A stretch of DNA of 64,000 nucleotides from Tritrichomonas musculus (lineage: Eukaryota; Parabasalia; Tritrichomonadida; Tritrichomonadidae): the NCBI GenBank assembly GCA_039105265.1, contig JAPFFF010000002.1, positions 9,300,001 through 9,364,000 of the forward strand, written 5' to 3'. Below the pieces are notes generated by a model. That model saw only the letters and a program-made list of their open reading frames with translations, was not told where the DNA came from and did not search any database. Position numbers and translations under genes: made by a program. This document shows, one piece after another, positions 27,964-38,002 of the stretch. Positions within the stretch are counted from its first letter, which is position 1. Every line of letters begins with the position of its first letter.

Positions 27964-30900
27964 TCATTTACCCACAAATTTATTGAAAAAGAATATCATA
28001 TGTTCGTCTTCGTCAAATTTCACACTCTGTATTGCTTTTCCTCCATAAATTTCATCAAGTAAAGCAATTTGTGCTTGGTGAAGAATTCGAATAAAATGAC
28101 GTTTTCCAGAGTGATCATAAAAGAGTATAACAACTTCATAACATTCAGGATATTCGAATAGGACTTCAACTTTTTGTTGATCTACGAGATACGAAAATGT
28201 TATTGAACCACTAGCATGAGAATCATAACATTCTACAAATCCAGGATAAAAAATCTTCCATTCTGTATCGTCTTTAATTTTATTATTGAATGAGAGGAAG
28301 AAATTAAAGAAATATCCAAGGATCTCACCAACAGGACAATCATTATTTGATCTAACAACTTTGAAGTACTTAACGTCAGAAAAATCACCAAGATCTTCCA
28401 AATAATCATCAGAAACGAGATCAAACCCTGGAGGTCTCTCAAAAGTACAACACACTTTTGACACTTCTCTTCGATATTTATCAGTATCCAATTCTGTCTT
28501 GAGGACTAAATTTTTGACGATTCGATATTGAAAATCACCAAGCTTCGAAAAGACGATGAGCGTACCAGATTTTGTTGCGATATTCAAAAACAATACAAAG
28601 TCCCATTTGAATGACATTTGGTATTGTAAAATAAGATATTTATCTTCACTCTTGGTTAGATCGAATTTAAAGCCAAGTTCAAAATCATTATCAGGCCAGT
28701 AGAAATATCCAAGATATTGACTCGGACTGTCCAAGGCATCTTTGTTTCGATCTGTTCGAATAAACTCGGTCATCGCTGTCTCAAAAAATTTCTCTAATTC
28801 AAAATTATTATCTGTCTTTAAAACAAATTCATCTTTTTTGAGTATTTTTTCTGCAAGTGTTAATTTGGTATCTAAATTTCTTGATTCGCTTTCTATAAAA
28901 AACCGCCAATCATCAGGCGCATTGTCAACATAATTGACGTAATAATTTTTTCCGTCAATATCGACATCGATATATATTTCGCTATTCTCAGGGACACCTT
29001 CATCATAATCAAATATAAAATCAAAATTATGGATAACACCATCTTCTTCGCAGATTGTCCCAACAAGATGAGTTTTCCGAGTCATTTTTATTTTGACTTC
29101 CCACCTTCCTCCACTATCGAAGATATTTTCAAAAGGCACATTGACAGCATCTTTATATATTAAATCTTTTTTTTCTCGATATTTATTGTCAGATTCTGTT
29201 TTTGTATAATAATCTGCCTTCAAAGCAAATTCATCTTGTATGAGCAATTTTTCTGCTTTTTGTAATTCGGTATGGAAAGTTTCCTTGTCATTGAATATAA
29301 AAAACCGCCAATCATCTGCTAAGACTTTCGTATAAGCAGCATAATAATTTTGTCCGTCTATTTCGACACCCCATTCAATGTCCTCTTCTGTTTCGTAATT
29401 TGGGGTAAAAGGCCAAATTATATTAAAATTCTTAACAAAACCATCATTTCCTCTCATCGTCCCAACAAGCCTCGTGAAACGACCCATTTTGATTTTTACC
29501 TCGATATTATCATTGGCACTTCTCCTATGTTCAAAAGGAACAGCTTCTGTCTCTTCATATCTTAAATCATTTTTATCTCGATATTTTTTGTCAGATTCTG
29601 TTTTTGTATAATGATCTGCCTTCATAGCAAATTCATCTTTTTTGACTATTTTTTCTGCTTTTCGCAAATAGGTATTGAAATTTATTTCGTCTTTGTATAT
29701 ATAAAAACGCCAATCATCTTCTGCGACTTTCGTATAATTTGCTCGATAGTCTATATTGTTTATCTCGACATCCCACTCAAAATCAGTATCAGTTTGATGA
29801 TTGACGTAAAAATCAAACAAAGTCTCAAATTTTTTGACAACTCCATCTTGCCCGGAGATTTCTCCAACAAGCCTTGTCGGACAAACCATTTTGATTTTTA
29901 CATCGTATGAATTATCGCTATATCTCCTATGTTCAAAAGGAATAGCTTCTGTCTCTTCATATATCAAATCATTTTTTTCTCGATATTTATTGTCAATCTC
30001 TTCTTTACTATAAGCGAATTCTCCTATTTCTTCGGGATGAGCAAAATTATTCTCAACATAATCAATAATTTTTTCTTCTGTTTTTGCATATTTTGTATCT
30101 GCCTCTTCTTTTGTATATAAATCTGCCTTTAAAGGTATATCATCTTTTTTGAGTATTTTTTCTGCTTTGTGTAAAACGGTATCAAAATTTTCTAAGTCAT
30201 TGGATATAAAAAACCGCCAATCATCATCTGCGACTTTCATATAATCAGCATAATAATTTTGTCCGTCAATTTCGACACCCCATTCAATATCAGAACCAGT
30301 TTGATGATTGACGTCAAAATCAAACAAAATCTCAAAATTGTGGACAATTCCATCTTGCCCACAGATCGTCCCAACAAGCCTCGTTAAACGAGTCATTAAG
30401 ATTTTGACTTCGAAGATATCATTTTCATCTCTCCTATGAGCAAAAGGAACATCTTCTGTTTCTTCATATATTAAATCATTTTTTTCTCGATATTTTTTGT
30501 CAGATTCTGTTTTTGTATAATGGTCTACTGTCTTGGCAAATTCTGCTAAATCAGTATTTGTGATATAATCGTCAGGAAATTCAGTTTGTAAAAAGAATCT
30601 GGAGTCCGCTTCACTTTTTGAATATGAATAAGTTTTTAAAGCATAAGGATAAAGATCTTCTAATGTCGCATAATCATCTGGGATATCACTTTTTAATGCA
30701 TATTTTCCTTCAGCTATTGTTTTTGTTTCGTATTGAGTCATATCAGGAAAAGATGTTTTTAAAGCATATTTTGTGTCTGCTTCGCTTTTTGAATATGAAT
30801 AAGTTTTCAAAGCATAAGGATAAAGATCTTCTAATGTCGCATAATCATCTGGGATTTCTGGAATCTCACTTTTTAAAGCATATTTTGCATCTGCTTCTTC

Positions 30901-31152
30901 TTTAGTATATAAATCTTCAATATCTGCTTTTTTGTCTAAATTTTGCTGAATTTCTTCTAAAGCAGTATTGACTTCATCTGTTGTTGGATATCCTTCTAAT
31001 GATGGAGTATTTCCTGAAGGATTTATTTCTTTTATTTTTTGAGTAATTATCGTAGATGCATCTTCTGTTGTTATAAAATCACTTCCTTTTTTGATTTGTC
31101 CATTAACTTGAAATTCTATATCTCCTAAGAATGTTGTTGTCCGAGACGTCAT
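27964..31152 (-). CDS. Fibre-like protein with tail-fibre-type repeats (1062 aa)
   Basis: The ATG at 31152 (MTSRTTTFLGDIEF) is preferred over the in-frame ATG at 31170. After an N-terminal GDIEFQVNGQI region come many short YSKSEADTKYALK / YTKTESDKKYREK motifs, the same style as repeats in phage tail fibres that build trimeric shafts. There are four ~150-residue repeats, each with YEETE..PFEHRR, a beta-rich MTRLTRLVGTICGQDGIVHN block, and DDWRFFI. The C-terminal ~300 residues are different, beta-rich, and may be the host-binding head. Likely a capsid spike or receptor-binding fibre (inference from repeat type and place among capsid genes). Confidence 0.75.
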   Translation of the reverse strand: MTSRTTTFLGDIEFQVNGQIKKGSDFITTEDASTIITQKIKEINPSGNTPSLEGYPTTDEVNTALEEIQQNLDKKADIEDLYTKEEADAKYALKSEIPEIPDDYATLEDLYPYALKTYSYSKSEADTKYALKTSFPDMTQYETKTIAEGKYALKSDIPDDYATLEDLYPYALKTYSYSKSEADSRFFLQTEFPDDYITNTDLAEFAKTVDHYTKTESDKKYREKNDLIYEETEDVPFAHRRDENDIFEVKILMTRLTRLVGTICGQDGIVHNFEILFDFDVNHQTGSDIEWGVEIDGQNYYADYMKVADDDWRFFISNDLENFDTVLHKAEKILKKDDIPLKADLYTKEEADTKYAKTEEKIIDYVENNFAHPEEIGEFAYSKEEIDNKYREKNDLIYEETEAIPFEHRRYSDNSYDVKIKMVCPTRLVGEISGQDGVVKKFETLFDFYVNHQTDTDFEWDVEINNIDYRANYTKVAEDDWRFYIYKDEINFNTYLRKAEKIVKKDEFAMKADHYTKTESDKKYRDKNDLRYEETEAVPFEHRRSANDNIEVKIKMGRFTRLVGTMRGNDGFVKNFNIIWPFTPNYETEEDIEWGVEIDGQNYYAAYTKVLADDWRFFIFNDKETFHTELQKAEKLLIQDEFALKADYYTKTESDNKYREKKDLIYKDAVNVPFENIFDSGGRWEVKIKMTRKTHLVGTICEEDGVIHNFDFIFDYDEGVPENSEIYIDVDIDGKNYYVNYVDNAPDDWRFFIESESRNLDTKLTLAEKILKKDEFVLKTDNNFELEKFFETAMTEFIRTDRNKDALDSPSQYLGYFYWPDNDFELGFKFDLTKSEDKYLILQYQMSFKWDFVLFLNIATKSGTLIVFSKLGDFQYRIVKNLVLKTELDTDKYRREVSKVCCTFERPPGFDLVSDDYLEDLGDFSDVKYFKVVRSNNDCPVGEILGYFFNFFLSFNNKIKDDTEWKIFYPGFVECYDSHASGSITFSYLVDQQKVEVLFEYPECYEVVILFYDHSGKRHFIRILHQAQIALLDEIYGGKAIQSVKFDEDEHMIFFFNKFVGK

Positions 31153-31199
31153 TTTTTTTTGTAAGCCCAAAAAAATATATTTTCAACAACAATTTTTTT

Positions 31200-34100
31200 T
31201 TATTTTATATTTTGACATTTCTTTTCTAAAATCGTAATTCTTTCATTATAACTTTTCAATAAATTTTCTATTGTTAATTCTCCTGTTGTTATATTAGGAG
31301 ATTCTCCTTCAATATTTTCACATTTCTTTTCTAAAACTTTTAATCTATCTTCGAGTTGTTGAATTCCTCCAAATTTTGATGATTTTAATTCTGAAATATC
31401 ATCATCTATAGCATTTATCGTATCCCAACAAACTGTCAAACCTCCATTTAAATATTCAATTTGATGTTTATTTACGTCTTCCCAATTTTTCAAAACTTGA
31501 TTAAATGTCAAATTTTCTGTGATTGTTTCTTCATGAGGACTTATCTCAAAAGTTTGTGGAGAATTCTCAGATTGAAATCCTTTATCTGTTTCTGCTAAAA
31601 TATCTTGTCTAGTATTTTGAAAAGCTTTTTGTATTTTCGCTAACTGACTTTCCATAGTCAAAATTTTCGTATTTAATTCTGGGTCAACAGAGACATTACC
31701 TCCTCCTCCTCCGCCTCCAGAACCTAATGAAGCAATATATTGTTTATAAATAGGATTTTGAGGAGCTCTATAAAAGACATAAGATTGAGGTTCTAAATTA
31801 TCACTCATAATAATATCTGCTTCAAAAGTCAAATTTAATGTCTTGATTTTTCCAAAAGTTGAGATATTATAATTGATATTTTCTCCTCCGATATTCGATC
31901 TGAGTTCGACAATTTCGTCTGAATGAATTATTATTTCGAAAATGAACAAAATATTTTCTTTCAAAAATTTGATTTTGTCATCTTCTGTATGGAAAATGTA
32001 TATTAAAAAATGATTATGATCATCGTCGATACCGTCAAGTCGAATACTCATCTCTTCTTTGTTTTTGTCATTCAAATAGCCTTTCAAAACAAAACCAGAT
32101 CGAAAAACACTATATCCTAATCCTGCTAAAGTTTCTTTTGAAAACTGAGTTTTTGTTAATTCATTTTTCATAGCATCTGCCAAGATAGAATTTGTCTGAA
32201 TTTGAGCTAGATGTTCTAAATCACAATAATTATCGACAATATCATTTATCATTTCTAACAAAACTTGATCGGCAAAATAGAAAAAGTCAAATTGATCTTC
32301 CAAAGTTTTTGCAAAATCTATTTCTTCCTCTTGATTTTCGTCTGTTGTCTCGTCAGCAGGGGTCTCAACATCTCCTTCTGCTAATAACATTGGGCTAGAC
32401 ATCAGCGAGAATGGTGTTGATTGCGGTGATGGTTTTGGTTTTGGTTTTACCGGACTTCCGCTACTTGCTTGATTTGTTTTTAGGGTAACGCCGTTTTTGG
32501 CCTTTTCGATACCCGTTTTGAGTTTTGATAACTCTACCTTCGTCTTCTCATAGTCAGCCTTCAGCAATGCGATATCGCTCTTTGTCAGGGCAAGATCGGA
32601 TTTCTGATCTGTACATTTACCGTCCAAATCCAGAACTGTCTGGTTCATATTATCCATATCTCCATCCATAGCGTTGTATTTTTCTGTCAGATCCATTAGC
32701 TGTCGATACATCTCCGATGACGTTATTGCCTGGTATTTCTCCTCCTCAGGGAGTTGATCTGAGTCGAGTTTTCGGACATGAAACTGCAAGGGTCGGTCAA
32801 ACGATATATACTCTCGAAAATTATGATCTGTTCCTTTTCCATAATCAACATTCACAAAATCACAAACAGAGCAAAATTTGGTTAATTTCTCTGAGAGAGT
32901 TTGATATGACGAACAAGCCTCCACGATTTGGGATGCTCTCAGAAACTTTGAAGTAGCATAAATCATTGTGTTTGACCCAATCCCAGCATCCTCTCTCAGA
33001 TTTTCTGTTTTCTTAAGCAAGATATCAATATTTTGTCCGAGTTGATCAAATGACATTTCTCCTATCTGAGAAGCATCTATCTTTTTTTTATATCTGAGTT
33101 TTCCATCCTTGAGAATTCCTGTCTCAGGGTCTAACCATTTACTGAGGTCATCTAGAGTGTTCTTCAATCTGATAGCCGAAAAACAGGTATTATCCTTTGG
33201 ATTTTTGAAAAATGCATCTGCTACAAAAACTGAATTTGGAAATTTTAAATACTCTTGAACTGGACCGTCTTTGACCCAGCGGATCATCTCCTGTGTAATT
33301 TTTTTCATTTTATCAACTTGCCGGCCAACCTCATCTGCATACATCACGCGATTCTCCCGAGCAGGACGAAGAGATTCGTCAAGAGGCTTATATATAAATG
33401 AAAAATTTTGAAGTTCGGAAGCATCATCTCGTTGAACAGCACTTTCTGATGACCAGTCATTGAGACGATCTACTCGACTAATAAGAGCAGGAATTTGGTC
33501 ATTTTGGATTTGATCTAATCTCTCTGTCAATGTACTTTCGACTTCTTTTGTCTGATTCGCTATTTGTTTTATTTTATGATCGACGTCATTGAGCACGAAA
33601 TAGTCGTTTGATATTAGATCCTTAACAATAAGTCTTTTGCCAAAAATGAAATCCTCAGAGAAGATAACAGTTTTTGATCCATCATCATCAGATGCCCAAT
33701 CTAGACTTTTTAACTTATATGCGATATTTGCTATGGCCTCCATTTTCATAATCTGATTTTGAGAAAAGAAATGATTTCCATCTGCTCGAAGATACTGAAC
33801 TGAATCGATGCATATTGGCTCCTGAAATCTGACAGGACCATGAAATTCAGCGACAAAATTATCTGAATTCTCGAAATTTTCGGAATAAAAATCATGTTTT
33901 CCAAAATGATATTTTACGAAAGGATTTTGCTTTGATTCTTCATTTTCTGCCATATTCAAAAAAGCCCTAAGGTTATTGATCTGTTCATACATATCGCTTA
34001 GGTTTTTTAGCATCTCTGGAGTCAGCTCAGTTCCGTCACCAATTCCGGGATTACCTCCAGGACTTCCGCTGTTAGCTATCTCAGAAAAAATCACGTCCAG

Positions 34101-34445
34101 AGAACGTCCACGATACAATACATCATCACAAAAATCAACAGCTCCTCGAAACTGTGCGACAATATCTTGTGTGATCTCAGCTGGAGGGACAACACCTTCC
34201 TCGGTCGGGGGCATGAATGCTTGAAAAATTGTTTTTCCTTGGGCTGTCAAATTCCATGTAAAATCAGAATTTTTTTTCACAAAAAGGGAAGTATTAATAT
34301 TGACATTTCCTCCTGGATTGTTATTTGGTCCTCCTGGATTTTCTCCATTTTCTTCTTCTTCATTATTTCCTCCAGGCCCAGTCCCATTTCCTCGAGCTGC
34401 TCGAGTTAAAAGTTCAATATCTCTTGCTGAATAAGTTCCTGTCAT
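31200..34445 (-). CDS. Second fibre/spike-like protein (1081 aa)
   Basis: Starts MTGTYSARDIELLTRAARGN, then a Gly/Pro/Asn-rich stretch (GGPNNNPGGNVNINTS). Long alternating coiled-coil and beta-like stretches follow, including DLDGKCTDQKSDLALTKSDI and the closing RLKVLEKKCENIEGE / ITILEKKCQNIK trimer-type coils. A segment SGGGGGGGNVSVDPELNTKI forms a flexible hinge. Architecture and neighbourhood fit an elongated virion appendage. It is adjacent to, but not clearly homologous with, the 27964 fibre. No enzymatic motif. Confidence 0.65.
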   Translation of the reverse strand: MTGTYSARDIELLTRAARGNGTGPGGNNEEEENGENPGGPNNNPGGNVNINTSLFVKKNSDFTWNLTAQGKTIFQAFMPPTEEGVVPPAEITQDIVAQFRGAVDFCDDVLYRGRSLDVIFSEIANSGSPGGNPGIGDGTELTPEMLKNLSDMYEQINNLRAFLNMAENEESKQNPFVKYHFGKHDFYSENFENSDNFVAEFHGPVRFQEPICIDSVQYLRADGNHFFSQNQIMKMEAIANIAYKLKSLDWASDDDGSKTVIFSEDFIFGKRLIVKDLISNDYFVLNDVDHKIKQIANQTKEVESTLTERLDQIQNDQIPALISRVDRLNDWSSESAVQRDDASELQNFSFIYKPLDESLRPARENRVMYADEVGRQVDKMKKITQEMIRWVKDGPVQEYLKFPNSVFVADAFFKNPKDNTCFSAIRLKNTLDDLSKWLDPETGILKDGKLRYKKKIDASQIGEMSFDQLGQNIDILLKKTENLREDAGIGSNTMIYATSKFLRASQIVEACSSYQTLSEKLTKFCSVCDFVNVDYGKGTDHNFREYISFDRPLQFHVRKLDSDQLPEEEKYQAITSSEMYRQLMDLTEKYNAMDGDMDNMNQTVLDLDGKCTDQKSDLALTKSDIALLKADYEKTKVELSKLKTGIEKAKNGVTLKTNQASSGSPVKPKPKPSPQSTPFSLMSSPMLLAEGDVETPADETTDENQEEEIDFAKTLEDQFDFFYFADQVLLEMINDIVDNYCDLEHLAQIQTNSILADAMKNELTKTQFSKETLAGLGYSVFRSGFVLKGYLNDKNKEEMSIRLDGIDDDHNHFLIYIFHTEDDKIKFLKENILFIFEIIIHSDEIVELRSNIGGENINYNISTFGKIKTLNLTFEADIIMSDNLEPQSYVFYRAPQNPIYKQYIASLGSGGGGGGGNVSVDPELNTKILTMESQLAKIQKAFQNTRQDILAETDKGFQSENSPQTFEISPHEETITENLTFNQVLKNWEDVNKHQIEYLNGGLTVCWDTINAIDDDISELKSSKFGGIQQLEDRLKVLEKKCENIEGESPNITTGELTIENLLKSYNERITILEKKCQNIK

Positions 34446-34517
34446 TTTTTTTTAATATGTTTTTTAATCAAAAAAATTTATTAATTTTTAATTCGCCCAT
34501 ACAGGATGAATTTTTTT

Positions 34518-35012
34518 TTAATATAGTAATTTCAAAAAGATTACAAATTCATCTGGAGTAATGACTTGTTTACCATCTCCTTTTCCGTCAGTAAACCAGA
34601 CCTCAAAAGTATAACTTCTATTACCATTTACTTTATATTTTCGATTATCATCTGGCACTTGCAAATTTGCATAATAAACTAGAGAATCACAATAATTATC
34701 TCTCGGAACAAAATCGGAATGAACTTCGACTTCTCCAGATATTGAACCATTCACAGTACATCGGCAATATTGAAAGACGATATATTTATCTGTTTCGACA
34801 TTTCCTGGAGCGACAAATTCATTCGGATATTGAAATGTGAAATGTTGAGTGACAGAATTATAGTAAAAACCTTGTGTTTTCAAAGAATTTTCATTTTGGG
34901 CTGCGCATTCTTTGTCTGTTAATTTCCATCCTCGAATTGGGAAATAAGTCTTATCTGCTCCAGTTTGAACATTGACATCAGGATTAATATTATAAGAAAT
35001 GATTCTTGACAT
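34518..35012 (-). CDS. Candidate penton/minor capsid protein (164 aa)
   Basis: Starts MSRIISYNINPDVNVQTGAD. The chain is dominated by predicted beta-strands (FYYNSVTQHFTFQYPN; KYIVFQYCRCTVNGSISGEV; RSYTFEVWFTDGKGDGK), consistent in size and texture with a single jelly-roll. It lies between the fibre gene and the capsid/protease pair, where PLVs often have the penton gene. The assignment rests on context and composition, not on a recognised motif. Confidence 0.5.
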   Translation of the reverse strand: MSRIISYNINPDVNVQTGADKTYFPIRGWKLTDKECAAQNENSLKTQGFYYNSVTQHFTFQYPNEFVAPGNVETDKYIVFQYCRCTVNGSISGEVEVHSDFVPRDNYCDSLVYYANLQVPDDNRKYKVNGNRSYTFEVWFTDGKGDGKQVITPDEFVIFLKLLY

Positions 35013-35044
35013 TTTTTTTTTTTTTTTAAAAAAAAATATTCATT

Positions 35045-35956
35045 TTATTTTTGAGGAGAGAAGAAAGGCTTTTCAACTAACTCAGGAGAAGTATAATGAA
35101 GACTACACTTTTGATTTTGTTGATGAATTTTTGGATTAAGATATTGTTGAATTTGTAGGAAGGAATAAGTTGGATGCTCCGTTAATGCTTTCCAAAAAAG
35201 GGCGGAAAAAAGACCTTGATATTGTTCTTCTACGATTCCTTGACCAGATCCATGATACCCATCAGAGGATGAGATAGATACGAAATTTTCTGGGAATTCC
35301 TCTTTTTTCTTTGGATTATCAGGAATGAGACAAGGATTTTCCATAAAACAAGCATCTGTTAAAAACAACGTTTTTGGAATTTTTTTTCCTTTGTATGATT
35401 TCAAAATCTCAGATAATTCATAATCATATAAATTTTCGTTTATGAAGGTTTCATCATCTATTTTTTTCGTAAAAATTAAATATCGATGATATCCTGTCTC
35501 CTGGTCGAAGTCAAGATCGCCATGTCCAGTGTAAAAAATAACTAACTGATCAGATGTCTTTTCCAAAAATAATTTGAGTTCATCAATAAATTGTTGTTTT
35601 GTAGGATTGAGATGAAAGAATGCCCAAAAACCATCATTTTTCTCTTTTAGATACGAACCAAGCGTTATTGCATCATTGATCACTCCACGACCAAGATGAA
35701 ACATGCCATGTGTATCAGAATTGATCATCATCAAACAAGATTGTTTCATATCACCAATACTGGATATTTTTTGATATCTGAGATTTGTCGCATAAGCATA
35801 TAATCTTTTCGTTGCATCAGATTCAGATCTTTGTTTCTTGGTGATTTCTTGGATTTTTTCTGGAGTCATGTCGACAGGCTTCTCTATTTTTATTGCTTTT
35901 TTCCCTTCTGCTACCCAAGGATTTAAAATTTGAGCTTTTTTTGCCCAGTTTGTCAT
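35045..35956 (-). CDS. Caspase-fold (C14, metacaspase-like) protease
   Basis: 303 residues. LVIFYTGHGDLDF holds the catalytic His (H145) in the classic YxGHG setting. TLFLTDACFMENP holds the catalytic Cys (C203) in the DxCF setting. SISSSDGYHGSGQG follows, as the post-Cys substrate loop does in caspases. These are the landmarks of clan CD proteases, so peptide cleavage, after Arg/Lys or Asp, is expected. It sits directly between the capsid gene and the penton-like candidate, with 30-bp gaps. In ordinary Mavericks the maturation protease is a Ulp1-like enzyme, which is not seen here; this enzyme may take that role, or act on host cell death or defence (inference). Confidence 0.8.
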   Translation of the reverse strand: MTNWAKKAQILNPWVAEGKKAIKIEKPVDMTPEKIQEITKKQRSESDATKRLYAYATNLRYQKISSIGDMKQSCLMMINSDTHGMFHLGRGVINDAITLGSYLKEKNDGFWAFFHLNPTKQQFIDELKLFLEKTSDQLVIFYTGHGDLDFDQETGYHRYLIFTKKIDDETFINENLYDYELSEILKSYKGKKIPKTLFLTDACFMENPCLIPDNPKKKEEFPENFVSISSSDGYHGSGQGIVEEQYQGLFSALFWKALTEHPTYSFLQIQQYLNPKIHQQNQKCSLHYTSPELVEKPFFSPQK

Positions 35957-35985
35957 TTAAAAATAAAAAAATTCCTGAGATATTT

Positions 35986-37962
35986 TTATTCGTATCCGAC
36001 AGGCAAACCTTCTTTATGATATTCGACTCCATTTTCTGCTGACCAAGTCCAGAATGTATCTGAGCAAATCCACATTTCTGGAGGAGGTATTTGAGGTTGG
36101 TATTCTGCGTCGGCAACATCTCCATTATCATAAGTAGCAGGATATAAATATGTATCATTCTCTTCTAATTTGACATTTTCGTCAATATCGATTCTATCAC
36201 CACGAAATTCTATTTTGACACCTCGACATCCTGTGTCTATTCCATCAAAAACATATCCTGCATTCCCTCTTTCAAGCTGAAAATTCAGACCAAAACTTGT
36301 ATTGTCAAAAGTTGTTGAATAAAATCTTTTGAGAGAATGATCATAAATATTATTTATTGGTCTTGAGATAGATTCCATAAATTCTTTTGTTGCTTCTACC
36401 CCATCAAGTTCATTAGCATAAAGCTGATATTGAACAAATCGCCCATCCCATGTATTTTCAAATTCTTGTTGAGGATAAACTTTTTTATCAATGAGGAGCT
36501 GAACATTTTTATACATCGGATTTTGAAAACAGGTCGTGTCATGATAATTTCTTGGAAACATCATTGTTATATTTGTAGCATTCCTCAACGGTACAATTTT
36601 CGAGCATACAATTCCTTTTTCGGTATGTTTTTGTTCAAAAATATGTCTTGTCAATTCTTGTGCTGGAATATATATTTCTTCATTAAATATTTCCAATAAG
36701 CCGTCAACAACAGCTGGTTTGACTCCAAAGCCGAAACAATTTGTCCTTCCTTTCGTTATCATAGGCTTTTTCTTTCGATTAACTATCAAAGTATTATTTT
36801 TTATTGGCCAGCGCAGTGCTTCGTTGCCGGTTATCGTTTTTATGATTTTTCCTTCTTGACCTATTTGAATAAATCGTTTTGGAATATTGGCCTCGAACAT
36901 TCCGGGAACAGCAAGATCTGTATTATTTTCCCAAAATTGCCTGATTTGAGCAACATTTTTTGGCTGAATCTGACACCAGACAAGACCTTCTAAAGATGTT
37001 CGAATTTCTTCGACAATTTCGCCGATTATGGCATTTGGATAAAGTCTCCAAGCTTGAAGTACGAGCTGATCTGTGAAAGGAATGATGAGTTCCATTTTTA
37101 TTGGGACGAAGGTTTGTTTGTGATTCTCTGACCATTTGAATTTTTCGAGAGGTATAAAAACACCACAAACATTTGGAGACATCATCTCGACATTTTCCCA
37201 GAGGGAATGAGAGTGAGGAGCTGTTATTTTTGAATCTCTTGTTTTGATCGAGTTATATGCAAAGGATTCTCTGATCATTTCATTTTGATGATATTCCTTT
37301 ATCAATTTTCCATCACAAAAGAAGCGACATTCCGATATTATTTCAACAGCATCTTTAAAGCCGACAAATATTTGATTAAGCTGATATTTGTCTTTGGGTG
37401 TCCAGTCAACTTTTTTGATCCTCTTGACTTTTTTGAACAACCCGCCCTCTTCGGCATTCCCATCCTCCTCTTCGCCTTTCTGGTTCTCATCACCTTTTGG
37501 GGGCTCTTCGCCTTCCTCCTCTTCGCCTTTCTGGTTCTCTTCACCTTCTGGGGGGTCTTCACCTTCTGGGGGGTCTTTGCCTTCTGGGGGCACTTCCCCT
37601 TCTGGCGGCTTCACCTCCTCTTCTTCGTCTTCTTCCTCCTCCTCCGTAATAATAGTCACGTGTTCGTCCATCCAGTTTTTCCATTTGACTTCTTCTTCGA
37701 AACCGACCTCAAATTCAATCTCCATAGAGATAAAACTTTTTTCGATTTGAGATATTGTATGATTTGGGTGAGTTAACATAAGATGAGTTTTTTCTCCTAT
37801 CGCCAATGCAATATCTTTTTCATGAAATTCCTCTGAAAATGTTGAAAAAGTATTATCGCCTCCGTTTTTTTGAATCAAATTTCTGACAGTATCATTAAAA
37901 AAGTTTAAAACATCTCCTTCATTATTTCCTGAATTTTTGAATCTAGCATTTTGATAAGTCAT
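35986..37962 (-). CDS. Probable major capsid protein (double jelly-roll type), copy 1
   Basis: The ATG at 37962 (MTYQNARFKNSGNNEGDVLN) is preferred over 38049: the second copy of the gene begins at the same point, and AATATTTTTTTG lies before it as in other structural genes. About 658 residues, beta-rich, with FTDQLVLQAWRLYPN and GNAGYVFDGIDTG shared with copy 2. A long acidic Pro/Glu/Gly insertion (repeats of PPEGE, GEEEEGEEPP) lies near residues 140-190 and may be a surface loop. Its size, duplication, and place beside protease, penton candidate and ATPase mark it as the major capsid protein. The double jelly-roll fold is inferred, not shown. Confidence 0.7.
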   Translation of the reverse strand: MTYQNARFKNSGNNEGDVLNFFNDTVRNLIQKNGGDNTFSTFSEEFHEKDIALAIGEKTHLMLTHPNHTISQIEKSFISMEIEFEVGFEEEVKWKNWMDEHVTIITEEEEEDEEEEVKPPEGEVPPEGKDPPEGEDPPEGEENQKGEEEEGEEPPKGDENQKGEEEDGNAEEGGLFKKVKRIKKVDWTPKDKYQLNQIFVGFKDAVEIISECRFFCDGKLIKEYHQNEMIRESFAYNSIKTRDSKITAPHSHSLWENVEMMSPNVCGVFIPLEKFKWSENHKQTFVPIKMELIIPFTDQLVLQAWRLYPNAIIGEIVEEIRTSLEGLVWCQIQPKNVAQIRQFWENNTDLAVPGMFEANIPKRFIQIGQEGKIIKTITGNEALRWPIKNNTLIVNRKKKPMITKGRTNCFGFGVKPAVVDGLLEIFNEEIYIPAQELTRHIFEQKHTEKGIVCSKIVPLRNATNITMMFPRNYHDTTCFQNPMYKNVQLLIDKKVYPQQEFENTWDGRFVQYQLYANELDGVEATKEFMESISRPINNIYDHSLKRFYSTTFDNTSFGLNFQLERGNAGYVFDGIDTGCRGVKIEFRGDRIDIDENVKLEENDTYLYPATYDNGDVADAEYQPQIPPPEMWICSDTFWTWSAENGVEYHKEGLPVGYE

Positions 37963-38002
37963 TTGTTTTTTTTGAATAACAAAAAAATATTTTTTTAGCT
38001 CT

